A stretch of 6,962 nucleotides of DNA from an uncultured Lachnospiraceae bacterium (lineage in GTDB: Bacteria; Bacillota; Clostridia; Lachnospirales; Lachnospiraceae): contig CAMQOJ010000224.1 of the NCBI GenBank assembly GCA_947003375.1, positions 1 to 6,962 on the forward strand. Direction: 5' to 3'. The notes under the pieces are model-generated. The model worked only from the letters and a program-made list of their open reading frames with translations, had not been told where the DNA came from and made no database searches. Of this stretch, positions 1 to 5,704 are shown in pieces (position 1 is the stretch's first letter; each line of letters begins with the position of its first letter). A program made the position numbers and the translations under genes.

Positions 1-185
1 CACCAGGACTGCTTCGCCTGGACATCGGCCTCGATGACCACCGCGGCCCCCAGCGCCGCGCCGTCATACTCCGCGTAGGTCATGACGCCCTCGGACTTGG
101 CATCCGTGTCGCCCCCCTTGGAGCCGCAGCCTGCACAGACAAATACCAAAACTGCCGCCAATAGTAACGATGTGATTTTTTTCAT
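1..185 (-). CDS. Small secreted lipoprotein, N-terminal part (runs off the left edge)
   Basis: Starts at the ATG complementary to 183-185 and stays open for 61 codons to the window edge, so the C-terminus is missing. An AGGAGG ribosome site (191-196) sits 5 bases upstream, which fixes the start. The product begins MKK, has a hydrophobic stretch at about residues 5-18, then the lipobox-like CAGC with Cys20 as the likely lipidation site, followed by a Gly/Ser/Lys/Asp-rich linker (about 21-33). This is a typical signal peptidase II lipoprotein, expected on the outer face of the membrane. The -3 residue is Cys rather than the usual Leu/Val/Ile. The first mature segment (about 34-61) starts VMTYAEYDGAALG and contains a VVIEADVQAKQSW stretch. 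This reminds me of small clostridial lipoproteins with a predicted OB-fold-like domain, but that is recollection and the fragment is too short to prove it. It has its own promoter (315-342), so it is probably separate from pgi. Function unknown. Confidence 0.85.
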   Translation of the reverse strand, partial: MKKITSLLLAAVLVFVCAGCGSKGGDTDAKSEGVMTYAEYDGAALGAAVVIEADVQAKQSW

Positions 186-190
186 GTTAT

Positions 191-196
191 CCTCCT
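191..196 (-). promoter_or_regulatory. Ribosome binding site of the small lipoprotein gene
   Basis: A perfect AGGAGG on the minus strand lies 5 bases before the ATG at 185. It supports a coding region that is only partly inside the window. Confidence 0.8.
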
Positions 197-314
197 CTTT
201 CGGAAGGCGCATGCCCGGCTTCCCCGGGTGTATCCGTTTTCCGGAACGTCCCTCCTGCGTATTATTGACGGAAAAAGGCTCTGTCCTTCTTCCATTCTCA
301 ATACATCGAAGATT

Positions 315-342
315 ATTATACAAGAATTTTCCAATAAATCAA
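315..342 (-). promoter_or_regulatory. Sigma-A-like promoter for the small lipoprotein gene
   Basis: On the minus strand a TTGATT -35 box (337-342) is followed by a 16-base AT-rich spacer and a perfect TATAAT -10 box (315-320). Transcription would start near 308, giving a leader of about 120 bases before the ATG at 185. It is the best promoter match in the window and lies in the non-coding gap after pgi, so it most likely starts the lipoprotein transcript. The spacer is one base shorter than the usual 17. Confidence 0.65.
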
Positions 343-351
343 TAGTAAAAA

Positions 352-365
352 GTGATAGTTATCGC
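352..365. promoter_or_regulatory. Small dyad just upstream of the lipoprotein promoter
   Basis: The plus strand reads GTGATA-GT-TATCGC, a 14-base dyad with one mismatched pair, ending 10 bases before the -35 box. It could be a regulator site. On the minus strand it is followed by a run of five T (347-351), so it could also act as a weak terminator for pgi, but the possible stem is only about 5 pairs with one mismatch. Neither role is established. No stronger terminator is visible between 186 and 396. Confidence 0.25.
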
Positions 366-396
366 ATACAAAAGCGGCAGTTTCCTGTCAATACGG

Positions 397-1977
397 TCAG
401 ATATCCAGCAGGTCGCTGTATGCCTTCAGCGCGCCTTCCGTGTCGTGGGCCAGCACCTTCTTGGCCAGGACCTTGCCCAGCTGCACACCCTCCTGGTCGA
501 AGCTGTTGATGTTCCAGACGAAGCCCTGGTACATGACCTTGTTCTCGAAATGGGACAACAACGCACCCAGGGCCTCAGGGGTGAGCCGGTCGCCCACGAT
601 GATGCTGGAGGGGCGTCCGCCTTCAAAGTTCTTGTTGCGGTTCTCGTCAGCCTTGCCGCAGGCGAAGGCCACAATCTGGGCCGCCACGTTGGCACAGAGC
701 TTCTGCTGGCTGGTGCTGTCCTGGATCACCACATCCCGCTCCATCTGGTTCTTCCGAAAGCCCACGAACTGTAGGGGGATGATGTCCGTGCCCTGGTGCA
801 GGAGCTGGTAGAAGGAATGCTGGCCGTTGGTGCCGGGCTCGCCGAAGATGACGGGGCCTGTGGGGTAGCTCACGGGCTCGCCGAAGCGGTTCACGGATTT
901 TCCGTTGGACTCCATGTCGAGCTGCTGTAGATGGGCCGGGAAGCGGCTCAGGGCCTGGGAATAAGGCAGCACCGCCGTATTCTGATAGCCCAATGCATTG
1001 CGCTCGTAGACGCCGATCAGGGCATCCAGCATGGCAGGGTTCTTCAGGATGTCCCTATTGCAGGCAAGTTTGTCTTCTTCTGCCGCGCCCTCCAGGAACC
1101 GGGCGAATACCTCCGGGCCGAAAGCCAGGGACAGAACCGCTCCGCCTACGCCGGAGGTGGAGGAGAACCGGCCGCCGATGTAGTCGTCCATGAAGAACGC
1201 CGCCAGATAGTCGTCGCTCTTGGCCAGGGGGGAGGTTTCGCTGGTGACGGCGATCATATGCCTGGAGGGATCCAGCCCCGCGTTCTTCAGCGAATTCTTC
1301 ACGAAGGACTCGTTAGTCAAGGTCTCCAGGGTGGTGCCGGATTTGGATACCAGCACGAAAATGGAATGGGCTACGTCGATGGTGTTCAGCACCGCCGCCG
1401 CGTCGTCGGGATCCACGTTGCTGATGAACCGGGCTTCCATCTTGAAGGTATCGTTCACCTTGGCCCAATTCTCCAGGGCCAGGTACATGGCCCGGGGGCC
1501 CAGGTCGCTGCCGCCGATGCCAATCTGGACTACAGTGGTGAATTTCTCCCCTGCGGCATTGGTGATCTCGCCGCTGTGGACTTTGTTCGCCAGCTCCGCT
1601 ATCTTTTTCTGCTGCTCCACATAGAAGCCGCGCTTGTCCACGCCGTCAGCCACAACAGCCTCCCCCAGCTGCCCTCTCGTCAGATGGTGGAGCACCATGC
1701 GCTTCTCGCCGGTGTTGATTACCTCGCCATTATAGAGAGCTTCGAACTTCTCCGCCAGCTGCATCTCCTCCGCCAGCTTCGCGAAGGCCTCCAGGGCCTT
1801 GTCGTCCACCTGCTTCGCCGCATAGTTGAATGCCAGCCCGGCCGCCATGGGAACGCTGTACTTCTTCACGCGCTCCGCACCGCTCTCTCCTGTCATTGCC
1901 TCTTTCAGGTCTACAGGGGCCACATTCAGCAACTCCTGATATGTGGACGCAGTGTCCAGATTTTTCCAGGTAATCAT
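397..1977 (-). CDS. pgi: Glucose-6-phosphate isomerase
   Basis: Cytoplasmic enzyme interconverting glucose-6-phosphate and fructose-6-phosphate in glycolysis and gluconeogenesis. The 526-residue length is close to that of full-size PGIs, so the gene looks intact. The family landmarks appear in order: the IGIGGSDLGPRAM segment (152-164), the phosphate-binding SKSGTTLETLTN loop (211-222), the first PGI signature around GGRFSSTSGVGG (268-279, Arg270), MESNGK with the expected catalytic base Glu356, GEPGTNGQHSF with His387 for ring opening, and the second signature NSFDQEGVQLGK (491-502) ending in the active-site Lys502. That signature has GVQ where GVE is usual, a mild variation. The start is supported by AAAGGAGG (1987-1994) 9 bases upstream; the stop is TGA. 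It lies 93 bases after the transporter operon on the same strand, so it may be read through from it or have its own weak promoter. Function is very secure; co-regulation is inference. Confidence 0.98.
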   Translation of the reverse strand: MITWKNLDTASTYQELLNVAPVDLKEAMTGESGAERVKKYSVPMAAGLAFNYAAKQVDDKALEAFAKLAEEMQLAEKFEALYNGEVINTGEKRMVLHHLTRGQLGEAVVADGVDKRGFYVEQQKKIAELANKVHSGEITNAAGEKFTTVVQIGIGGSDLGPRAMYLALENWAKVNDTFKMEARFISNVDPDDAAAVLNTIDVAHSIFVLVSKSGTTLETLTNESFVKNSLKNAGLDPSRHMIAVTSETSPLAKSDDYLAAFFMDDYIGGRFSSTSGVGGAVLSLAFGPEVFARFLEGAAEEDKLACNRDILKNPAMLDALIGVYERNALGYQNTAVLPYSQALSRFPAHLQQLDMESNGKSVNRFGEPVSYPTGPVIFGEPGTNGQHSFYQLLHQGTDIIPLQFVGFRKNQMERDVVIQDSTSQQKLCANVAAQIVAFACGKADENRNKNFEGGRPSSIIVGDRLTPEALGALLSHFENKVMYQGFVWNINSFDQEGVQLGKVLAKKVLAHDTEGALKAYSDLLDI

Positions 1978-2013
1978 AATCGATTTCCTCCTTTAATGAA
2001 TTTATAGTAATAG

Positions 2014-2054
2014 CATGGACATCCGCCGGGATTTTAACCGGGGATATGACCATG
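2014..2054. repeat. Nested imperfect inverted repeat in the gap before pgi
   Basis: The inner arms are ATCCGCCGG (2021-2029) and CCGGGGAT (2038-2045), which pair over 8 bases with one bulged G around the loop GATTTTAA. Outer arms CATGG (2014-2018) and CCATG (2050-2054) add five more pairs across a 2/4-base internal loop. It falls between the binding-protein stop and the pgi ribosome site. No T-run follows on the minus strand, so it is not a standard intrinsic terminator. It could be an RNA processing or stability element, an attenuator, or an operator. A weak promoter-like pair, TTAAAA (2032-2037) and TGCTATTAC (2008-2016), overlaps it on the minus strand. Confidence 0.5.
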
Positions 2055-2070
2055 GCATATTATCGGCATG

Positions 2071-3867
2071 TCATTTCCTTTGCTTCGTTTTTTCAAAAAG
2101 CACATAAAAAAGCATCAGCGCCCAGGCTACGGCCAGTCCGGACAGAAGCAGTATGGCAGGCCTGGGAAGCGGCCCCAGGTCGGCTTTCTCCTTCTGGGCG
2201 GAGCCGTCCTGGCGTGACAGTTGATCTAGATGGTAGCGCGCGTTCAGATCCTCGTAAAGCTTCCCGTAGTATGCGTCATCCACTGTCTGGGAGCGGCGGA
2301 TGGATTTCACCGTCTCCTCAATCAGCTGGCCCGCGGCGTCCCGCAGGGAGGCGGAGCCGTTGAACACCGGCGTGACGAAGGTGTGATCCACGTTCTCCAG
2401 CAGGAGCTTCGTGGCCTTAATCTTGACATCGTAGTGGAGGGCATTGTCCTCGCCGCTTCTGGAGAGATAGTCCTGATACGCCTGCGACTGCCTGGCCTTG
2501 GTGGTCACGGGCACGTACCCTTCCGTCTGGGCATAGGCAATCTGCACCTCGTCGGTCAGCAGATACTGGGCGAACAGCCAGGAAGCCAGCACCTCCTGAG
2601 GATCCTCCTTATTAAAGACGCACACCGAGGGGCCTTGGGATATCATCTGGGGGTTCGCCGGGTCGAACTGGGGGATGGGCAGAACCTCCGTCTCGAATTC
2701 CACCAGCTTGTCGGGGCTGATGTCTATCAGGGGGGCGTCGCATCCCATCCAGGTGGCGCCCGCGGTGGAGTCGATGGCGAAGATGCACTGTCCCGCGTTC
2801 AGGAAGTTGGCCGGGTAGCTGGAAACCTTGAAGGTGGAGAAGGCCCCGGTCCGGGTGTGCTCCGCTATGGTCTCCAGCAGCTCTTTGGTGGCATCGGAGA
2901 AAAGCAGGATTTCCCCTTCCTCGGTGGAGTATCCGATGCCCTTCTGCCTGATCTGCTGTATCATCATATTGTCCGTAGACTTATAGATGAAGGGAATCAG
3001 CACTTTCTGGCCGTTCACCAGGAAGTTGCCCTCCCCGTCCATGGCCATGGCGGCCTCGGACACCTCCCAGACGAAATCCCATGTCAGGGCATCCGGCATC
3101 TGAAAGCCCAGCTTTTCCACATAAGTCTTGTTGATATAGCAGCTTTCAGTGGAGCGCATGTAGGGGATGGCGTAATAATGGCCGCCGAACGCGCACTCCT
3201 CCAGGTACTGGGGTATAATCTCGTCCTTCCCGGGGGAGTCGTACTTTACTTCGCTGCCGCCCAGGCCGTACCTTTCATCGCCGAACAGCTCCTCCAGCGG
3301 GACGACCTGGTTGACGCCGGTGAGATAGGTGGCGATGTGGTCCGGATAGGTGATGCACACATTGGGCGTGGTATGGGTGGCAATGTTCGTTATCACATCG
3401 TTATAGATTTTCCCATAATCCGTATACAGGCGCAGGTTCACATGGATGTTCGGGTACAGCTTCTCGAAATCCGCGATGGCCTGTTCATAGATGGCGGTCT
3501 GGGTCTTGTTGGTGTCGTTCTTGGCCCAGAAGGTGATTTCGTGCTCTGCCGCCATGTCAAAGCTCTCTGGCATGACGAAAGCGTCCAGCCCCCTGGAGCC
3601 GTGGCAGCCGGTGAGCAGGAGCATGCAGCCCATGAGGGCCGCCAGCGCAGCCAGAAGCGGGCGGGCGCAGCGCCGACTCCTTCCCTGTTCCGGCCTTTCC
3701 ATCCGCCAATCCACCCTGCTTTGGTTTCTGACTTTTCGTGCTTCCGCTCTTCGGTTCCTGCGCTTCCGGGTTTCCATCCTCTGTCCCGCCGCGCCCTGGC
3801 TGCTCGCTTCCCGGGCTTCTGCCCTCCGGCCCGCCGCGCCTTGGCTCCTCATCTCCTCGTCCTTCAT
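2071..3867 (-). CDS. Extracellular solute-binding lipoprotein of a CUT1/UgpB-like sugar ABC importer, with C-terminal membrane segment
   Basis: Captures the substrate outside the cell for the two permeases encoded just upstream. Residues 1-67 are Arg-rich and partly repeated. A hydrophobic signal stretch (69-87) then ends in the lipobox LTGC with lipidation at Cys88. The binding domain (about 107-545) starts EITFWAKND and follows the order of UgpB/MalE-type proteins: DFEKLYPNIHVNLRL (133-147), YYAIPYMRSTESCYINK (231-247), FLNAGQCIFAIDSTAG (355-370), and the late TEGYVPVTTKA (448-458) resembling UgpB's GYLPITKAA. A charged linker leads to a 21-residue hydrophobic helix (571-591) and a basic tail EKTKQRK, a second membrane anchor unusual for this class. 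The start is favoured by the 4-base ATGA overlap with permease 2 and a GGAGG 9 bases upstream. An alternative start at Met56 would remove most of the extension. Substrate unknown; sugars, oligosaccharides or glycerol-3-phosphate-type compounds are possible. Confidence 0.9.
   Translation of the reverse strand: MKDEEMRSQGAAGRRAEAREASSQGAAGQRMETRKRRNRRAEARKVRNQSRVDWRMERPEQGRSRRCARPLLAALAALMGCMLLLTGCHGSRGLDAFVMPESFDMAAEHEITFWAKNDTNKTQTAIYEQAIADFEKLYPNIHVNLRLYTDYGKIYNDVITNIATHTTPNVCITYPDHIATYLTGVNQVVPLEELFGDERYGLGGSEVKYDSPGKDEIIPQYLEECAFGGHYYAIPYMRSTESCYINKTYVEKLGFQMPDALTWDFVWEVSEAAMAMDGEGNFLVNGQKVLIPFIYKSTDNMMIQQIRQKGIGYSTEEGEILLFSDATKELLETIAEHTRTGAFSTFKVSSYPANFLNAGQCIFAIDSTAGATWMGCDAPLIDISPDKLVEFETEVLPIPQFDPANPQMISQGPSVCVFNKEDPQEVLASWLFAQYLLTDEVQIAYAQTEGYVPVTTKARQSQAYQDYLSRSGEDNALHYDVKIKATKLLLENVDHTFVTPVFNGSASLRDAAGQLIEETVKSIRRSQTVDDAYYGKLYEDLNARYHLDQLSRQDGSAQKEKADLGPLPRPAILLLSGLAVAWALMLFYVLFEKTKQRK
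2095..2157 (-). other. C-terminal transmembrane segment of the solute-binding protein
   Basis: This stretch encodes residues 571-591 (AILLLSGLAVAWALMLFYVLF), an uninterrupted hydrophobic run of membrane-spanning length. It is preceded by a Pro-rich LGPLPRP and followed by the basic tail EKTKQRK. The layout resembles a cell-wall sorting signal, but no LPxTG is present, so a plain membrane anchor with a cytoplasmic tail is the better reading. Confidence 0.75.
3730..3846 (-). repeat. Degenerate 45-base repeat inside the binding-protein N-terminus
   Basis: Copy 1 (3802-3846) encodes SQGAAGRRAEAREAS and copy 2 (3757-3801) encodes SQGAAGQRMETRKRR. They start exactly 15 codons apart and share most bases, including the run GGCGCGGCGGG. 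A shorter third copy (about 3730-3753) encodes RRAEARKV. The DNA similarity suggests local duplication followed by drift, and the encoded peptide is strongly basic. Confidence 0.7.
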
Positions 3868-4751
3868 CCCTTGGTTCCTCCCCTTGACACGCCCGCCATG
3901 ATCTTCTTGTGGAAAATCAGGAACAGCCCAATCAATGGCAGGGAAATCACCACCACCGCTGCCATCATGGCCGGGATGTTCTCCCGGCCGAAGCCGTTCT
4001 CCCGGATTTCCTGAATGCCGTTGGACACCAGATAGTAATTCTCGTCATCCGTAATCAGCCTGGGCCACACATAGGAATTCCAGCATTCGATTACCTTCAG
4101 GATCGTCACCGTAATCAGCGTGGGCCTGGATATGGGTACCAGGACCTTCAGCAGATACTTCATATCCGAGGTGCCGTCCACCTTGGCCGCCTTGTACAGG
4201 CTGTCCGGCACCTGCTCGAAATTCTCCTTCAGCAGATAGATATAGAAGACGGAGGTGACGGATGGCAGTATGAGCCCCTGAAAGGTATTGCGCATGTCCA
4301 GATTGGTGATGGTCACGAAGTTCGTGATGATCACCAGCTCACCCGGAATCATCATCAGGGACAGGAACAGGAGGAAAGCCCCATTCCGCCCCCGGAACTC
4401 CAGCCTGGCAAAGGCGAAGGCCGCCAGGGTGATCACCACGATCATGACAGCCGTGGTCAGCAGGGTGAAGATGACCGTATTTGCGAAATAACGTGCAAGA
4501 GGAACCGTCGTAAAGGCATCCACGTAATTTTGCAGCGTCGGCGACAGGGTGAAGAATTTCGGCATGCTTTCCGAGTTATATGCGCCGTAGCTCTTCAAAG
4601 ATGTCAGTATCATCCAGTAAAAGGGGAACAGCACGATGACGGCCCACAGGATCAGGAAGAGATATGTAACGGCTCTGGCCGCCGTCCTGCGCCGTTCGGC
4701 TGTCTGTTCTGTCTTGGAGTATCTTGCTTCTCCCGGATGCGCTTCTTTCAT
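3864..4751 (-). CDS. Carbohydrate ABC transporter permease, MalG/UgpE type
   Basis: Second inner-membrane channel subunit of the importer, 295 residues, a normal length for the MalG/UgpE family. After a charged cytoplasmic N-terminus (1-27) it has a first helix at about 28-50, further hydrophobic segments near 92-115, 125-147, 157-174 and 207-222, and a last one at about 259-280. The cytoplasmic coupling loop (EAA motif) is seen at 184-210 as SLYKAAKVDGTS followed by VLVPISRP, the part that docks on the ATPase. The first residue of the EAA motif is Lys instead of Glu. The C-terminus MAGVSRGGTKG is typical of MalG-type permeases, which end in a similar Gly/Lys-rich tail. The start is supported by AGGAGG (4760-4765) 8 bases upstream. 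The stop overlaps the binding-protein start by 4 bases, implying coupled translation. Family assignment is firm; substrate is not. Confidence 0.95.
   Translation of the reverse strand: MKEAHPGEARYSKTEQTAERRRTAARAVTYLFLILWAVIVLFPFYWMILTSLKSYGAYNSESMPKFFTLSPTLQNYVDAFTTVPLARYFANTVIFTLLTTAVMIVVITLAAFAFARLEFRGRNGAFLLFLSLMMIPGELVIITNFVTITNLDMRNTFQGLILPSVTSVFYIYLLKENFEQVPDSLYKAAKVDGTSDMKYLLKVLVPISRPTLITVTILKVIECWNSYVWPRLITDDENYYLVSNGIQEIRENGFGRENIPAMMAAVVVISLPLIGLFLIFHKKIMAGVSRGGTKG
3877..3881 (-). promoter_or_regulatory. Ribosome site favouring the long start of the binding protein
   Basis: GGAGG (within GGGGAGGAA on the minus strand) lies 9 bases before the ATG at 3867, inside the end of permease 2. 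Internal in-frame ATGs at residues 6 and 31 have no well-spaced site. Met56 has only a weak AGGGTGG-like stretch 8 bases upstream. This favours the long form but does not exclude a second start at Met56. Confidence 0.6.
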
Positions 4752-4781
4752 GGAATGCTCCTCCTCTCCTCCGAAAAGGAA

Positions 4782-5687
4782 TCAATAATGCACGTTCTTC
4801 CTGCTGATCAGCAGGTTGATGCAGGTAATGGTGAGGACGATGGCGAACAGGATGATGGCCGCCGCGGAAGCGTAGGACGGATAGCCGCCGCTGTCCCCGT
4901 ACAGCATGTCGTAGACATAACCCACTATGGTATTCATCCCCGCCGCGTTCAGGTTCGTGCCGAATAGTGCCACGGCATCGCTGTACGCCTTGAAAGCCCC
5001 GATGAAGCCCGTGATGACTAGGTAGAAGATCATGGGCGAGATCATGGGCAGCGTGATGCGCATGAATGTACGGAATTTCGATGTTCCGTCCACTTTCGCG
5101 GCTTTGTAATAGTCCTGGTTGACGGAAGCCAGCGCGCTGGTGAGAATCAGAATCTTGAAAGGCATCACCACCCAAATGGTATAAAGGCACAGCACGAACA
5201 TCTTCGCCCAGTAGGGCCCGTCGATGAAGTCCACAGATTCCCCGCCGAACCACTGGATGAGCAGGTTCACCAGACCGTCGGAATAGGCGGTCTTCTTGAA
5301 CAGAATCATGAATACCAGGCCCACAGCCAGGGTGTTTGTCACATAGGGCAGGAAATAGATGGTCTGTAAAAGGTTCCGCAGGGGCTTTATGGAATCCAGC
5401 CCCACGGAAATCAGCAGGGCGATTCCCGTGGACAGGGGCACCGTGATGATCACCAGCAGAAAGGTGTTCTTCAGGGCCTGCAGGAAATACGGGTCGTGCA
5501 GCACATAGGAATAATTGTAGGTTCCCGTGCCGAAATAGGTCTGGGAGGCGGAATTGTAGCCCTCCTCAAAGGAATAGACGAATACGTCTATCAGTGGATA
5601 TACCATAAAAAAGCCGAGAAAAAGGATTGCCGGCAGGAGGTACAGCCAGCCCTTTATATTGTTGAAACAGGATTTCCATTTAATCAT
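4782..5687 (-). CDS. Carbohydrate ABC transporter permease, MalF/UgpA type
   Basis: First channel subunit of the importer, 301 residues with about six membrane helices (roughly 13-35, 74-96, 107-130, 160-182, 216-235 and 272-295), as in UgpA and short MalF-type permeases. The N-terminal LYLLPAILFLGFFMVYPL segment is characteristic of this family. The ATPase-coupling loop is at 193-217, YYKAAKVDGTSKF followed by RITLPMISP, again with Lys at the usual Glu position. The partner permease carries the nearly identical YKAAKVDGTS, consistent with both contacting one ATPase. It starts 17 bases after the ATPase stop. The ribosome site is weak (GAGGG at 5695-5699, 7 bases upstream), so expression may depend on coupling to the upstream gene. 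The gap to permease 2 is 30 bases. Pairing with the MalG-type permease and the binding protein makes this a complete importer. Confidence 0.95.
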   Translation of the reverse strand: MIKWKSCFNNIKGWLYLLPAILFLGFFMVYPLIDVFVYSFEEGYNSASQTYFGTGTYNYSYVLHDPYFLQALKNTFLLVIITVPLSTGIALLISVGLDSIKPLRNLLQTIYFLPYVTNTLAVGLVFMILFKKTAYSDGLVNLLIQWFGGESVDFIDGPYWAKMFVLCLYTIWVVMPFKILILTSALASVNQDYYKAAKVDGTSKFRTFMRITLPMISPMIFYLVITGFIGAFKAYSDAVALFGTNLNAAGMNTIVGYVYDMLYGDSGGYPSYASAAAIILFAIVLTITCINLLISRKNVHY

Positions 5688-5704
5688 GTCCGCACCCTCA
5701 TCAG

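Noticed and set aside
347..365. Intrinsic terminator of pgi
   Set aside because: A five-T run follows a dyad on the minus strand, but the stem is only about 5 pairs with one mismatch and a tight loop. It is too weak to call a terminator and is listed only as a low-confidence dyad.
931..2007. Plus-strand open frame of 358 codons opposite pgi
   Set aside because: It is antisense to an unmistakable pgi, with no domain features; a shadow.
2140..2180. LPxTG-type cell-wall sorting signal at the binding-protein C-terminus
   Set aside because: The layout (Pro-rich, hydrophobic, basic tail) is similar, but the sequence is LPRPA without the Thr-Gly needed by sortase, and the tail contains Glu.
2230..4014. 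Plus-strand open frame of 594 codons opposite the binding protein and the end of permease 2
   Set aside because: It is antisense to well-recognised genes, spans a gene boundary, has no family-like motifs and is rich in Gly, Val, His and Gln as expected from reverse-complemented GC-rich codons.
3909..4967. Plus-strand open frame of 352 codons across both permease genes
   Set aside because: It crosses two genuine permease genes and the gap between them, and its product is a His/Gln/Asp-rich low-complexity sequence typical of antisense reading of membrane proteins.
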